Source of the DNA: CALCHX01 sp035761165
GTDB lineage: Bacteria > Gemmatimonadota > Gemmatimonadetes > Gemmatimonadales > Gemmatimonadaceae
NCBI GenBank assembly: GCA_035761165.1
Contig: DASTRO010000157.1
Coordinates: 1 to 16,238, forward strand
Length of the DNA: 16,238 nucleotides
Reading direction: 5' to 3'
In this document: positions 1 through 7,091 of the stretch, one piece after another
How the letters are laid out: each line of letters starts with the position of its first letter
Position numbering within the stretch: position 1 is the first letter of the stretch
Made by a program: the position numbers and the translations under genes
Notes under the pieces: generated by a model
Databases searched by the model: none
Seen by the model: only the letters and a program-made list of their open reading frames with translations
Told to the model about the DNA's origin: nothing

Positions 1-199
1 GGACGAGGACGGCGATGGCCGCCCAGCCGGCGGTGCGGAAGCGCACGCCGAGCTGCTGGAAGAGGCGCTGCCGCAGCGCCGGCGGCTCCACCGCGCGCAG
101 CGCCGGCGCACCCACCACGCCCAGGAAGAACATCCCGCCCCGCCAGAAGAGCGCCGCCAGCACGTGCGTCGAGACCACCACGTAGTAGAGGAGCGACAT
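1..199 (-). CDS. CopD-like membrane protein, partial (C-terminus outside window)
   Basis: The first 66 codons of a membrane protein are visible, starting with ATG at 199 and running off the left edge without a stop. The N-terminus (MSLLYYVVVSTHVLAALFW) is a hydrophobic helix followed by a Gly-rich turn and GAPALRAVEPPALRQRLF, a pattern I recognise from small CopD-family or related four-helix membrane proteins found next to nitric oxide genes. His12 lies in the first helix and could bind heme or copper; this is inference. It begins 6 bases after the stop of the oxidase-like gene and so is the last visible member of the nirK operon. The truncation is due to the window edge, not a mutation. The family assignment rests on N-terminal resemblance only. 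Confidence 0.6.
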   Translation of the reverse strand, partial: MSLLYYVVVSTHVLAALFWRGGMFFLGVVGAPALRAVEPPALRQRLFQQLGVRFRTAGWAAIAVLV

Positions 200-205
200 C
201 GCGCG

Positions 206-760
206 TCAGCGGCGGGCCATCGGCAGGCCGCCGGCCACCGGCAGTCGCGTGCCCGGCGCACCCGGCGCACCCGGCGCACCCGGCGTGCCCGGCGTGCCCG
301 GCGTGCCCGGCGTGCCCGCGCCGGCCTGCGCCGCCTCGGCCCGGCGACGGGCGGCACGCAGGGCTGCCGGCCCGTCGATCGTGCGCCAGAGCCCGTAGAC
401 GAAGGCATAGGCGCCGAGCGCCGCGAGCACGCCGCCGGTGGCGAGCACCGGCGTCGCTCCGGCCACGGCGTGCGGGCGCAGCGCGAAGCCGACGATCATC
501 AGCGCCAGCCCCACGTTCGACAGCCAGACGTGCCACCCCGCCAGCCGCCGGCTGTACAGGGCGTGGCCGGTGAAGCGCGGGATGACGTGGTAGGCCACGC
601 CGTAGATCATCATCGTCACGAAGCCGAGCAGGTTCATGTGCATGTGCGCCGACCGGTAGACGGTCCACACCGGGTGCGCGGCCATGCCGACGCCGAGCGT
701 CACGCCGAGCGCGAGCCAGAGGAGGCTCGCCCGGACGAAGGCCTTCACGAACCAGTCCAT
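206..760 (-). CDS. Small heme-copper oxidase subunit I-like membrane protein with Pro-Gly-Thr tail
   Basis: A 184-residue protein with about four membrane helices (roughly residues 10-29, 42-60, 74-94 and 103-125). The second helix carries AHMHMNLLGF and YHVIPRF, a His pattern (H39, H41, H58) resembling a piece of cbb3/NorB-type subunit I. It is far shorter than a true subunit I (about 450-480 residues, 12 helices), so it cannot be a complete oxidase or NO reductase. Such small proteins are known beside NO-handling genes and may bind heme. The C-terminus from about residue 148 is a collagen-like run of Gly-Thr-Pro and Gly-Ala-Pro triplets made by a 9-bp tandem repeat. Its ATG shares one base with the cupin stop (TGATG), so the two are translationally coupled. 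What it binds is not known. Confidence 0.75.
   Translation of the reverse strand: MDWFVKAFVRASLLWLALGVTLGVGMAAHPVWTVYRSAHMHMNLLGFVTMMIYGVAYHVIPRFTGHALYSRRLAGWHVWLSNVGLALMIVGFALRPHAVAGATPVLATGGVLAALGAYAFVYGLWRTIDGPAALRAARRRAEAAQAGAGTPGTPGTPGTPGAPGAPGAPGTRLPVAGGLPMARR
249..320. repeat. 9-bp tandem repeat, 8 units, in frame
   Basis: Eight consecutive 9-bp units of the type GTGCCCGGC or GCACCCGGC fill this stretch (the last is imperfect). They are in frame with the minus-strand oxidase-like gene and encode the Gly-Thr-Pro / Gly-Ala-Pro tail. Copy number probably varies between strains by slippage; that is inference. Confidence 0.9.
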
Positions 761-1092
761 CAGCGCGAGCCCGGGCGCGGGGTGATCGTCGCCAGCAGCA
801 GCAGCTCACCGTCGTCGGCGCGCATCCCGTGCAGCTCCTCGGGCGCGTAGGCCACCACGTCGCCGGCCGTGCAGCGGCGCTCCGCTCCGGCGCCGGAGAG
901 CGTGCCGGCCCCCTCGAGGACGGTGAGCAGCACGCTCGACGTGCTGCGATGGGGCGGCACCGCCTGCCCCGGCGCCAGCCGGAAGACGACGAGCCGCACG
1001 TCGGGCGCGTCGTGCAGGATGGCCATGGCCGGGCGCTCGGGGGTGGCAGGCCGCGCGGCGCGCGCCGCCGCAGGCGGATCGAGGGCGATCAT
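760..1092 (-). CDS. Small cupin-domain protein
   Basis: A 110-residue single-domain protein. From about residue 30 it has the cupin pattern: VFRLAPGQAVPPHR (residues 36-49), then LLTVLEGAGTLSGAG and AGDVVAYAPEELHGMRA. Residues H48, E59 and H88 are the likely metal-site or remnant ligands; the first motif has only one His, so metal binding is uncertain. The N-terminal 25 residues are Ala/Pro-rich and probably disordered. Its ATG overlaps the stop of the DUF542 gene as ATGA, and its own stop overlaps the next start as TGATG, so it is translated as part of one coupled string. In this setting it may sense or detoxify a small molecule linked to nitrite/NO metabolism, but no substrate can be read from the sequence. 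Confidence 0.8.
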   Translation of the reverse strand: MIALDPPAAARAARPATPERPAMAILHDAPDVRLVVFRLAPGQAVPPHRSTSSVLLTVLEGAGTLSGAGAERRCTAGDVVAYAPEELHGMRADDGELLLLATITPRPGSR

Positions 1093-1340
1093 CGCCGCCC
1101 CTCCGCGCGCGACGCGAGCGCGCCGTGCCGCACGACGCTCTCCACGGCGAAGATCAGCGTCTCCGGCAGGATGCCGCCGGCACGCGCGGCCTCGCGCAGC
1201 GACACGCCGCCGCCGCAGCAGGTGTCGACGCCGAACGCGTTGAAGACGCTCATCGTCTTGGGATGGCGCAGGAGAACGTCGTTCACGCTCATGGAGGGGT
1301 CGAGGCGCGGCTCGACGGAGTGTACGGGGTCGGGGGACAT
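1089..1340 (-). CDS. Stand-alone DUF542 (ScdA/RIC N-terminal) domain protein
   Basis: This 83-residue protein is essentially one DUF542 domain: VNDVLLRHPKTMSVFNAFG followed by VDTCCGGGVSLREAA. The CC pair followed by glycines is the hallmark of the N-terminal domain of RIC/YtfE/ScdA/DnrN proteins, which help repair iron-sulfur clusters damaged by nitric oxide. The hemerythrin-like di-iron domain that normally follows is absent here. I chose the ATG at 1340 because the family starts close to the VNDVL motif; ATGs at 1379 and 1292 are also possible, and none has a clear ribosome binding site. The stop overlaps the cupin start (ATGA). Placement in a nirK operon fits a role in NO stress; the exact role of a domain lacking its partner is inference. 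Confidence 0.8.
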   Translation of the reverse strand: MSPDPVHSVEPRLDPSMSVNDVLLRHPKTMSVFNAFGVDTCCGGGVSLREAARAGGILPETLIFAVESVVRHGALASRAEGRR

Positions 1341-1434
1341 GATGCGAGTGGGTGCGGTGGGGAGCCCGGCACGCGCCATGGGGGCGCGCGGCGGGCGCGG
1401 TGCGGGAGGCGGCGGCGCTCCCGCGACGGGACGG

Positions 1435-2127
1435 TCAGTCCAGCAGGCGCTCGACGGCGGCGCGCGTCGCCGCGCCGTCGCCCAGCCCCTGCTGCTGGTG
1501 GGCGATGCGGCCGCGCGCGTCGAGCACGGTGAGGAGGTTGCTGTGGGCGATCTCGCCGTCGGCGCCGGCGCGGTAGCGCACGCCCAGCGCGGCGGCCAGG
1601 GTGAGGACGTCGTCCTCGCCGCCGGTGAGCAGCGTCCACCGCGCCGGGTCGAGCGCGGCGTGCGCGGCGAAGGCGGCGAGCTGCGCCGGCCCGTCGCGCG
1701 CCGGATCGAGCGAGACGAGGACGAAGCCCACCCGCGCGTGCTCGGCCGCCGGCAGCGCCGCCTCCAGCCGCTTCATCTCGGCCACGACGAGCGGGCAGGT
1801 GTGCGCGCAGGAGGTGTAGACCATGGCCACGACGCGCACCGGCCCGCCCACCGACGCGAGCTCGCGCTCGGCCCCGGTGGCGTCGCGGAAGCGCAGCCCC
1901 AGGTCGTGCAACGAGCCGCGGTCGGCGGCGACGTCGGCCACGGGCGAGCCTGCCGCCGGCGGCACGGCCGCGACGACGCGGTCACGCGGCGCCGCGGCGC
2001 CGGCGGCCTCGCGGCAGCCGGTGGGAAGGCAGAGCACGAGCAGCAGCCCGAGGAGCGCGCCGATGGTGGCGACGCGCCGCGGGTGCGGCGGCGGGGCGAG
2101 GAGGCGGACGAGAGCGGAACGCAGCAT
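1435..2127 (-). CDS. SCO1/SenC-family copper chaperone lipoprotein
   Basis: A 230-residue exported protein. The N-terminus has a basic region, a hydrophobic segment (residues about 19-34) and a lipobox LPTGC with Cys38 as lipid anchor. The thioredoxin-like domain holds the SCO copper motif TSCAHTCP (Cys107 and Cys111, spacing CxxxC) and a candidate third ligand His195 in EIAHSNLL. SCO proteins deliver copper, or act as thiol reductants, for Cu centres of oxidases and other cuproenzymes outside the cytoplasm. In this operon the obvious client is NirK, or an oxidase encoded elsewhere. The ATG at 2127 is 20 bases after the nirV-like stop and has a GGAG about 10 bases upstream. The frame stays open further upstream, but that extension reads through the neighbouring gene and is not real. 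Confidence 0.9.
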   Translation of the reverse strand: MLRSALVRLLAPPPHPRRVATIGALLGLLLVLCLPTGCREAAGAAAPRDRVVAAVPPAAGSPVADVAADRGSLHDLGLRFRDATGAERELASVGGPVRVVAMVYTSCAHTCPLVVAEMKRLEAALPAAEHARVGFVLVSLDPARDGPAQLAAFAAHAALDPARWTLLTGGEDDVLTLAAALGVRYRAGADGEIAHSNLLTVLDARGRIAHQQQGLGDGAATRAAVERLLD

Positions 2128-2147
2128 GACGATCGATCTCCGCGCGG

Positions 2148-2942
2148 TCAGGAGGCCGCGCAGCGGAAGCCGAGCGAGCCGAGCGTGGCACGGGCGTCGA
2201 GCCCGCCGCGCAGGGCGTAGCGGAGGAAGGCCGGATAGTTGCGCGGGTCGGTGGCGCCCACGGCGCCGGCCGCGCAGGTGAGCGCGACGTCGCGCGCACC
2301 GGTGGCGCGCGAGTCGCCGGCCACGAGCACCGAGTGGAAGTCGCGCGTCCACTCCCACACCACGCCGTGCAGGTCGCGCACGCCGTACGCGTTGGGCGGC
2401 GTGCCCCCCACCGGTGGCAGCGGGTCGGGGCGCGGACGGCCGTAGAGCTCGAGCCGCCGACGCTGCTCGGCCGGGTCGCGCGACGCGTCGCGCGCGGTGC
2501 GGCCGGCGGCCGCGGCCAGCTCCCACTCGTCGGTGGTGGGGAGGCGCCCGCCGCGCCAGGCGCAGTAGGCACGCGCCGCGAACCAGGAGACCTGCACCAC
2601 CGGGCGGCGCAGGTCGTCGCCGCGGCCGGCATCGAGCGCGCCGGGCCAGTCGGCCAGGTAGCCGCGGTCGGCGAGCACCGGCTTCACGTGGTCGCGACGC
2701 CACTCGGGGTTGGCGGTGACGAAGGCGAGGAAGTCGCCCCGCGTCACCGGCACGCGGTCGAGCGCGAACGGTCGCACCGTCACCCGTCCGGCGCCGCGGT
2801 CGTACAGCGGCAGGTAGCTGCCGCCGGGGATCCGCGCGCGGCCGGCCGCCGCCACCGCCCGCCCGTGCCGCGCGCCGGCCGCCGGCTGCGCCTGGGCGGC
2901 GAGCGGGAGGGCGAGGAGCAGGATGGCGAGCGGCCGGTACAT
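2148..2942 (-). CDS. nirV: NirV-like SUMF1/FGE-fold protein, exported
   Basis: A 264-residue protein with a Sec signal peptide (residues 1-18, ending AQA) and a formylglycine-generating-enzyme/sulfatase-modifying fold: IPGGSY near residue 38, VTRGDFLAFV (66-75), PVVQVSWFAARAYCAWRGGRLPTTDEWE (split about 114-141), the DLHGVVWEWT motif (190-199) and GFRCA near the end. In real FGE enzymes two catalytic cysteines lie just before the C-terminus; here that segment reads YALRGG, with no Cys, so the enzyme reaction is unlikely. Cys127 and Cys261 match a structural disulfide pair. Genes of this type directly after nirK are called nirV; their function is unresolved. It follows nirK by 63 bases on the same strand. 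Confidence 0.85.
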   Translation of the reverse strand: MYRPLAILLLALPLAAQAQPAAGARHGRAVAAAGRARIPGGSYLPLYDRGAGRVTVRPFALDRVPVTRGDFLAFVTANPEWRRDHVKPVLADRGYLADWPGALDAGRGDDLRRPVVQVSWFAARAYCAWRGGRLPTTDEWELAAAAGRTARDASRDPAEQRRRLELYGRPRPDPLPPVGGTPPNAYGVRDLHGVVWEWTRDFHSVLVAGDSRATGARDVALTCAAGAVGATDPRNYPAFLRYALRGGLDARATLGSLGFRCAAS

Positions 2943-3005
2943 GACGGTGATCTCTGGATGCGCGTGGGCGTGCCTAACGGATCGGGGCGGTGCGGCGGGC
3001 CGCGG

Positions 3006-4118
3006 TCACTCGCCGCCCGTCGTGAACATCCCCTTGAGCTGGGCGAAGACCTTCGGGTTCCCGGCGCCCTCGACGTGCATCATGCCGAGCGCCCCCTTGT
3101 TGAAGGCGCGGAAGATGGCGTGGTCCACGAGCACCAGGTCGCCCGGCTGCTCGGCGCGGTACTCGACGATCGCCGCGCCGCCGGCGGGGATGAGCGTGGT
3201 CGCCACGTTGCGCTGCGTGACCTGGCTGCCCCCCTCGCCGTACACGTGGTCGAACACCTCGCCGATGACGTGGAAGGAGCTCACCAGGTTGGGGCCGGCG
3301 TTGCCGACGTAGAGGCGCACCGTCTCGCCGGCCTTCGCCTGCAGCGCCTTCTCGCCGGTGAGCGCGCCCACCGCGCCGTTGAAGACGACGTACGTCGGGC
3401 GCTCGTCCACCGCCCTCTCCATGTCCAGCGCCTGTAGCCCCGAGTCGCCGAACGCGCCCTTCGTGTAGAACTCGCTCTGCATCACGTAGTACTCGCGGTC
3501 CACCTTCGGCAGCCCCTCCCTGGGCTCGACGAGCACCAGGCCGTACATGCCGTTGGCGATGTGCATCGGCACCGGCGAGGTGGCGCAGTGGTAGACGTAC
3601 AGGCCGGGGTTGAGCGCCGCGAAGCGGAACACCGACTCGCCACCGGGGATGGTGAGCGACGCGTGCGCGCCGCCGCCGGGGCCGGTCACGGCGTGCAGGT
3701 CGATGTTGTGCGGCATCGTGCTCGTGTGATGGTTCTTGAGGCGGAACTCCACCTGGTCCCCCTCGCGCACGCGGATGAACGAGCCGGGCACGCTGCCGCC
3801 GAACGTCCAGAAGCGGTACTCGACGCCGTCGGCCAGGCGCATCGTCTTCTCGATGGCCTCGAGCTCGACGACGACCTTGGTGGCGTAGTCGCGGGTGATG
3901 GCCGGCGGCACCTCGGGCGCCGCGGTCAGCACGGCCCGCTCCTCGCCGCGCACCTCGGGGAGGTCGCGCACGGGGAGGGTGGCGGCGGCGGAGGCGCCGA
4001 GCTCGCGGGCGGCGGCGGTGTTCCAGAAGACGGCGGCCGTGGCGCCCGTGGCCAGCAGGACGGCGGTGGTGCCGATGGCGGCGCGGCGGGCGTAGCGGCG
4101 GGAGCGGGACGTGGTCAT
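3006..4118 (-). CDS. nirK: Copper-containing nitrite reductase (NO-forming)
   Basis: This 370-residue two-cupredoxin enzyme reduces nitrite to nitric oxide in the periplasm as a trimer. Type 1 copper ligands are H137 (MPHNIDLH), C178, H186 and M191 (YHCATSPVPMHIANGM); type 2 copper ligands are H142, H177 and probably H283 (SSFHVIGEVFDH). D140 between H137 and H142 is the expected catalytic Asp. There is no fused cytochrome or extra cupredoxin domain. The N-terminus is basic and hydrophobic (SRRYARRAAIG then a long apolar stretch), an export signal, possibly Tat-like or an anchor. I place the start at ATG 4118, which has AGGA nine bases upstream; an in-frame GTG at 4163 would add 15 residues but lacks a good site. 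It is the first gene of the operon. No FNR/NNR box was convincing upstream. Confidence 0.95.
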   Translation of the reverse strand: MTTSRSRRYARRAAIGTTAVLLATGATAAVFWNTAAARELGASAAATLPVRDLPEVRGEERAVLTAAPEVPPAITRDYATKVVVELEAIEKTMRLADGVEYRFWTFGGSVPGSFIRVREGDQVEFRLKNHHTSTMPHNIDLHAVTGPGGGAHASLTIPGGESVFRFAALNPGLYVYHCATSPVPMHIANGMYGLVLVEPREGLPKVDREYYVMQSEFYTKGAFGDSGLQALDMERAVDERPTYVVFNGAVGALTGEKALQAKAGETVRLYVGNAGPNLVSSFHVIGEVFDHVYGEGGSQVTQRNVATTLIPAGGAAIVEYRAEQPGDLVLVDHAIFRAFNKGALGMMHVEGAGNPKVFAQLKGMFTTGGE

Positions 4119-4179
4119 GGCGGTAAGTCCTGTGCGTTCGCGGGCGGGTAGGTCGATGCTCACGCACGAAGGATGGCCG

Positions 4180-4196
4180 CCCCCGGCTCCCGGGGG
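4180..4196. other. Short GC hairpin upstream of nirK
   Basis: CCCCCGG and CCGGGGG arms of 7 bp flank the loop CTC. It lies 62 bases before the nirK ATG on the coding strand. No T-tract follows on either strand, so it is not a canonical terminator; it might be an mRNA leader structure or the end of the permease transcript. Confidence 0.6.
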
Positions 4197-4264
4197 TGTC
4201 GGGCACGACCGGATTGTTTGCGCGGGGAACGCCGGGGGTGTGTGGGGGGAAGCCTGACGGGAGA

Positions 4265-4420
4265 GACGAGCGGCGAGCGACGAGTGACCAGCGGAACACC
4301 CTCAGCCAAGCCAGCACTGGTCGGCCCGAGGCCTCCGCTCGTCGCTCAGCGCTCGTCGCTCGTCGCTCGTCGCTCAGCGCTCGTCGCTCGTCGCTCGCCG
4401 CTCGCCGCTCGTCGCTCGTC
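4265..4420. repeat. Heptamer repeat element with inverted arms, 3' of the left ADOP gene
   Basis: From 4337 to 4420 there are twelve consecutive 7-bp units of the type GCTCGTC (variants GCTCAGC and GCTCGCC). From 4265 to 4292 four units run in the opposite sense (GACGAGC, GGCGAGC, GACGAGT, GACCAGC). The 44-base spacer contains GGCCCGAGGCC, also found in the second element near 7574-7584. The opposed arrays can pair into a long stem. The array stops 7 bases from the permease stop codon, separated by a C-rich run. Seven bases is not a codon multiple, so it is not a coding repeat. Confidence 0.85.
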
Positions 4421-4427
4421 TCCCCCC

Positions 4428-7091
4428 TCACTCCACCCGCAGCGCCGTCATCGGGCTCACGCGCAGCGCGCGCAGCGCGGGCACCAGGCACGCCAGGCCG
4501 GCCACCAGCGCCAGCAGCGCGGCCACCATCACCAGCGTCAGCGGGTCGCCCGGGCGCACGGCGTAGAGGAGTCCCTGGAGCAGGCGGCCGAGCGCCAGCG
4601 CGCCGCCCACGCCGAGGACGAGCCCCAGGCCGGCCAGCCGCGCGCCGTGCGCCATCACCAGGCGCAGCGTGGCGGCCGGCGTCGCGCCGAGCGCCGTGCG
4701 CACGCCGATCTCGCGCCGGCGCTCGGCCACGAGCGAGGCCAGCACCCCGTAGATCCCGAGGGCCGCCAGCAGCAGGGCCACGGCGGCGAACGCGGCGAAG
4801 AGCGTGAGCGCCAGCCGCCGCTGGGCCGTGGACGCGGCCACCACCTGCTCCATCGTGCGCAGGCGCGCCACGGGCTGGGTCGGATCCACCGCGCGCGCCG
4901 TGCGGTACACCGCCGGCGCCAGCGCCTCCGGGTCGCCGCGCGTGCGCACGACCAGCGTGACCACCGCGTCCGCCCACAGCCACTGGCGCTCGGGGATGTA
5001 GATCTGCTGCGTCACCGTCGCGTCCAGCCCGCTGTGGCGCACGTCGTCGGCCACACCCACCACCTCGCGCCAGGGCGTGTCCTCGCCGCCCATCTGCAGC
5101 CGCTTGCCGATCGGGTCCTCGCCCGGCCAGAGCCCGCGCGCCACCGACGCGCTGACCACCACCACCGGCGGCGTCGAGTCGCGGTCGGTGGCGGCCAGCG
5201 CGCGGCCGCGCAGGATGCGGATCCCCATCGCCCGCATGAAGTCGGCGGAGACCACGTAGCGGTCGGACCCCGAGGCGATCCGGAGCGTCTCGGTGGGGCG
5301 GCCCTCCACGCGCACGCCGTACTCGTCCAGGCTCCCGCTCAGCGGGAGCTGGCTCGTCGTCCCCACCGCCACCACGCCGGGGAGCGCGGCCACCGCGGCG
5401 CGCAGTCGCTCGCGGTTCGCGTAGGCCGACGCCGCGCTGTCGTAGGCCGGCCCCGTGGCCTGTACCTCGAGCGTGAGCAGCTGCCTCGGGTCGAAGCCCA
5501 CGTCCACCGACAGCAGCCGCACCAGGCTGCGGCCCAGCAGCCCCGCGCCCACCAGCAGCACGAGCGCGAGCGCCACCTCGCCGACGACGAGCGCGGAGCG
5601 CAGCCGGCGCCGCCCGCCCCCGCTCCGCCCGCCGTCGCGCAGCACGCCGAAGAGCGCCGCCCGCCCGCCGTGCCACGCCGGCACCAGCCCCACCACGATC
5701 CCGAGCAGCAGCGTCAGCGCGGCCGTCACGGCGAGCGCCGTGGCGTCCAGCCGGATGTCGCCCTGGCGCGGCAGCTCCTCCGGCACGCGGGCCAGCAGCG
5801 CCGGCAGCAGCGCGTGCGCCAGCGCCAGCCCGGCCACGCCACCGCACACGGCGAGCAGCAGCCCCTCGGCCACGAACTGCCGCGCCAGGCGGCCACGGCC
5901 CGCGCCGAGCGCCGAGCGGATCGCCAGCTCCCCTTCGCGGCGGATGGCGCGCGCCAGCTGCAGGTTCGCGACGTTCACCACCGCGATGAGGAGCACGAGC
6001 CCCACCGCGCCGAGCACGGCCAGCAGCACCGGGCGCACGCGCCGCGAGACCTCGTCGCGCATCGGCGAGACGAGCAGCCGCGGCGACAGCTTGTAGTCGT
6101 CCGGATGCGCGGCCGCCATCAGCGCGAAGAGGCGGTCCAGCTCGGCGCTCGCCGCCTCGAGCGACGCGCCGTCGCGCACTCGTGCCACCATCCGCAGGTG
6201 ACGGCAGGTGCGGCACGCCCACGGCTGCGAGGGCTCGTAGCCCAGGACGCGCCAGATCTGCGCGGCAGGGTCGAGGATGCTCTGGAAGCCGGCCGGCAGC
6301 ACGCCGGCGACGAGATACGGCGCGCCGTCGAGCCGGATCGTGCGCCCCACGAGCGACGAATCGCCGCCGAAGCGGCGCTGCCACAGCCCGTGCGAGAGGA
6401 TCACCACCTGCGTGCGCTCCGGCGCGTCCTCCACCGGGAGGAAGTCGCGGCCCAGCGCGGGACGCACGCCGAGCAGGCCGAAGAAGCCGGCGGTCACGCG
6501 CTGCCCGACGAGCCGCTCGGCCTCGCCGTCGGAGAGCGTCGGCTCCCAGCCGCCCACGGCGGCGGCGCCGGCCAGCGTCCGCGCCTGGTGGCGCAGGTCG
6601 TCGAACGTCGCGAAGCCGACGTTGATGCGCTCGCCGCGCTCGTCGCGCTCCCACACCATCGCCAGCTGCCCGGGCTTCGCGTAGGGCAGCGGCTGCAGCA
6701 GCAGCGGGTTGGCGACGCTGAAGATCGCCGCCGCGGCGCCGATGGCGAGCCCGAAGGTGAGCGTGCAGAAGGCGGTGAAGAGCGGCGCGCGGCGCAGCGC
6801 ACGCGCGGCGTGGCGTAGGTCGGCGGGGAGGGCGCGCATGGGTGAGCCTCCGGTGTGGGGCGATGGGGCGCCGCGCCCGCGCCGCGCGGTGAGCACGGCG
6901 ACCAGGCTCTCGCGCCAGAGCCAGCGGCGGGCGGCGGCGGCACCGCCGCCGTCCGCGCGGTGGTGGAACTCCTCCAGCAGGTCGCCGACGAGCGCCTCGC
7001 CGTCCGCGGCGGGGAGCAGCGCCTGCAGCAGGCGCACGGCGAGACGCGGCGGCGCGGGCGGCGGCGCGCCGGGTGAGGTGGGCCGCGTCAT
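4428..7091 (-). CDS. ADOP-type ABC permease (FtsX/MacB domains) with N-terminal prefix domain
   Basis: An 887-residue permease of the duplicated MacB-PCD/FtsX type. Residues about 16-70 form a soluble prefix (LLQALLPAADGEALVGDLLEEF) typical of permeases linked to PadR. From residue 85 comes MRALPADLRHAARALRRAP and the first membrane helix (about 105-127), then an extracytoplasmic MacB-type domain, FtsX helices with the VVNVANLQLARAIRREGELAIRSALGAG pattern (split here), a second periplasmic domain and a second FtsX unit ending PMTALRVE. No ATPase domain is fused; the partner ATPase is not in the window. Its substrate is unknown; relatives are often called antimicrobial peptide or macrolide exporters without proof. 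The ATG overlaps the PadR stop as ATGA. A second ATG at 6839 has a strong GGAGG site and could start a shorter form. Confidence 0.9.
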   Translation of the reverse strand: MTRPTSPGAPPPAPPRLAVRLLQALLPAADGEALVGDLLEEFHHRADGGGAAAARRWLWRESLVAVLTARRGRGAPSPHTGGSPMRALPADLRHAARALRRAPLFTAFCTLTFGLAIGAAAAIFSVANPLLLQPLPYAKPGQLAMVWERDERGERINVGFATFDDLRHQARTLAGAAAVGGWEPTLSDGEAERLVGQRVTAGFFGLLGVRPALGRDFLPVEDAPERTQVVILSHGLWQRRFGGDSSLVGRTIRLDGAPYLVAGVLPAGFQSILDPAAQIWRVLGYEPSQPWACRTCRHLRMVARVRDGASLEAASAELDRLFALMAAAHPDDYKLSPRLLVSPMRDEVSRRVRPVLLAVLGAVGLVLLIAVVNVANLQLARAIRREGELAIRSALGAGRGRLARQFVAEGLLLAVCGGVAGLALAHALLPALLARVPEELPRQGDIRLDATALAVTAALTLLLGIVVGLVPAWHGGRAALFGVLRDGGRSGGGRRRLRSALVVGEVALALVLLVGAGLLGRSLVRLLSVDVGFDPRQLLTLEVQATGPAYDSAASAYANRERLRAAVAALPGVVAVGTTSQLPLSGSLDEYGVRVEGRPTETLRIASGSDRYVVSADFMRAMGIRILRGRALAATDRDSTPPVVVVSASVARGLWPGEDPIGKRLQMGGEDTPWREVVGVADDVRHSGLDATVTQQIYIPERQWLWADAVVTLVVRTRGDPEALAPAVYRTARAVDPTQPVARLRTMEQVVAASTAQRRLALTLFAAFAAVALLLAALGIYGVLASLVAERRREIGVRTALGATPAATLRLVMAHGARLAGLGLVLGVGGALALGRLLQGLLYAVRPGDPLTLVMVAALLALVAGLACLVPALRALRVSPMTALRVE
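6837..6851 (-). promoter_or_regulatory. Internal ribosome binding site and ATG inside the ADOP gene
   Basis: On the coding strand GGAGG (6851-6847) lies 7 bases before an in-frame ATG (6839-6837) that opens MRALPADLRHAARAL, exactly where permeases lacking the prefix domain begin. It is a better site than anything visible before the full-length start, which relies on coupling to padR. Confidence 0.6.

Larger units (their letters stand above)
4119..4427. other. 309-bp intergenic region between the left ADOP permease and nirK
   Basis: No gene is supported here, although frames stay open because of base composition. The right two thirds hold a heptamer repeat element (4265-4420). Nearest nirK is a short GC hairpin (4180-4196) and the AGGA ribosome binding site (4128-4131). 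A promoter for the nir operon should lie here, but I see no convincing -10/-35 pair nor an FNR-type TTGAT-N4-ATCAA dyad; the only AT-richer patch is ATTGTTTG near 4213-4220. Confidence 0.7.

Noticed and set aside
206..760. Functional NorB or CcoN catalytic subunit
   Set aside because: The protein has about four helices and 184 residues, too short for the full set of heme and copper ligands.
4119..4264. FNR/NNR-type operator for the nir operon
   Set aside because: I looked for TTGAT-N4-ATCAA-like dyads on both strands upstream of nirK and saw none good enough to report.
4337..4420. CRISPR array
   Set aside because: Units are 7 bp and contiguous, with no unique spacers and no cas genes.
2974..6654. 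A 1,226-codon minus-strand open frame over nirK and the ADOP gene
   Set aside because: It is out of frame with both recognised proteins and has only Arg/Ala/Gly-rich composition.
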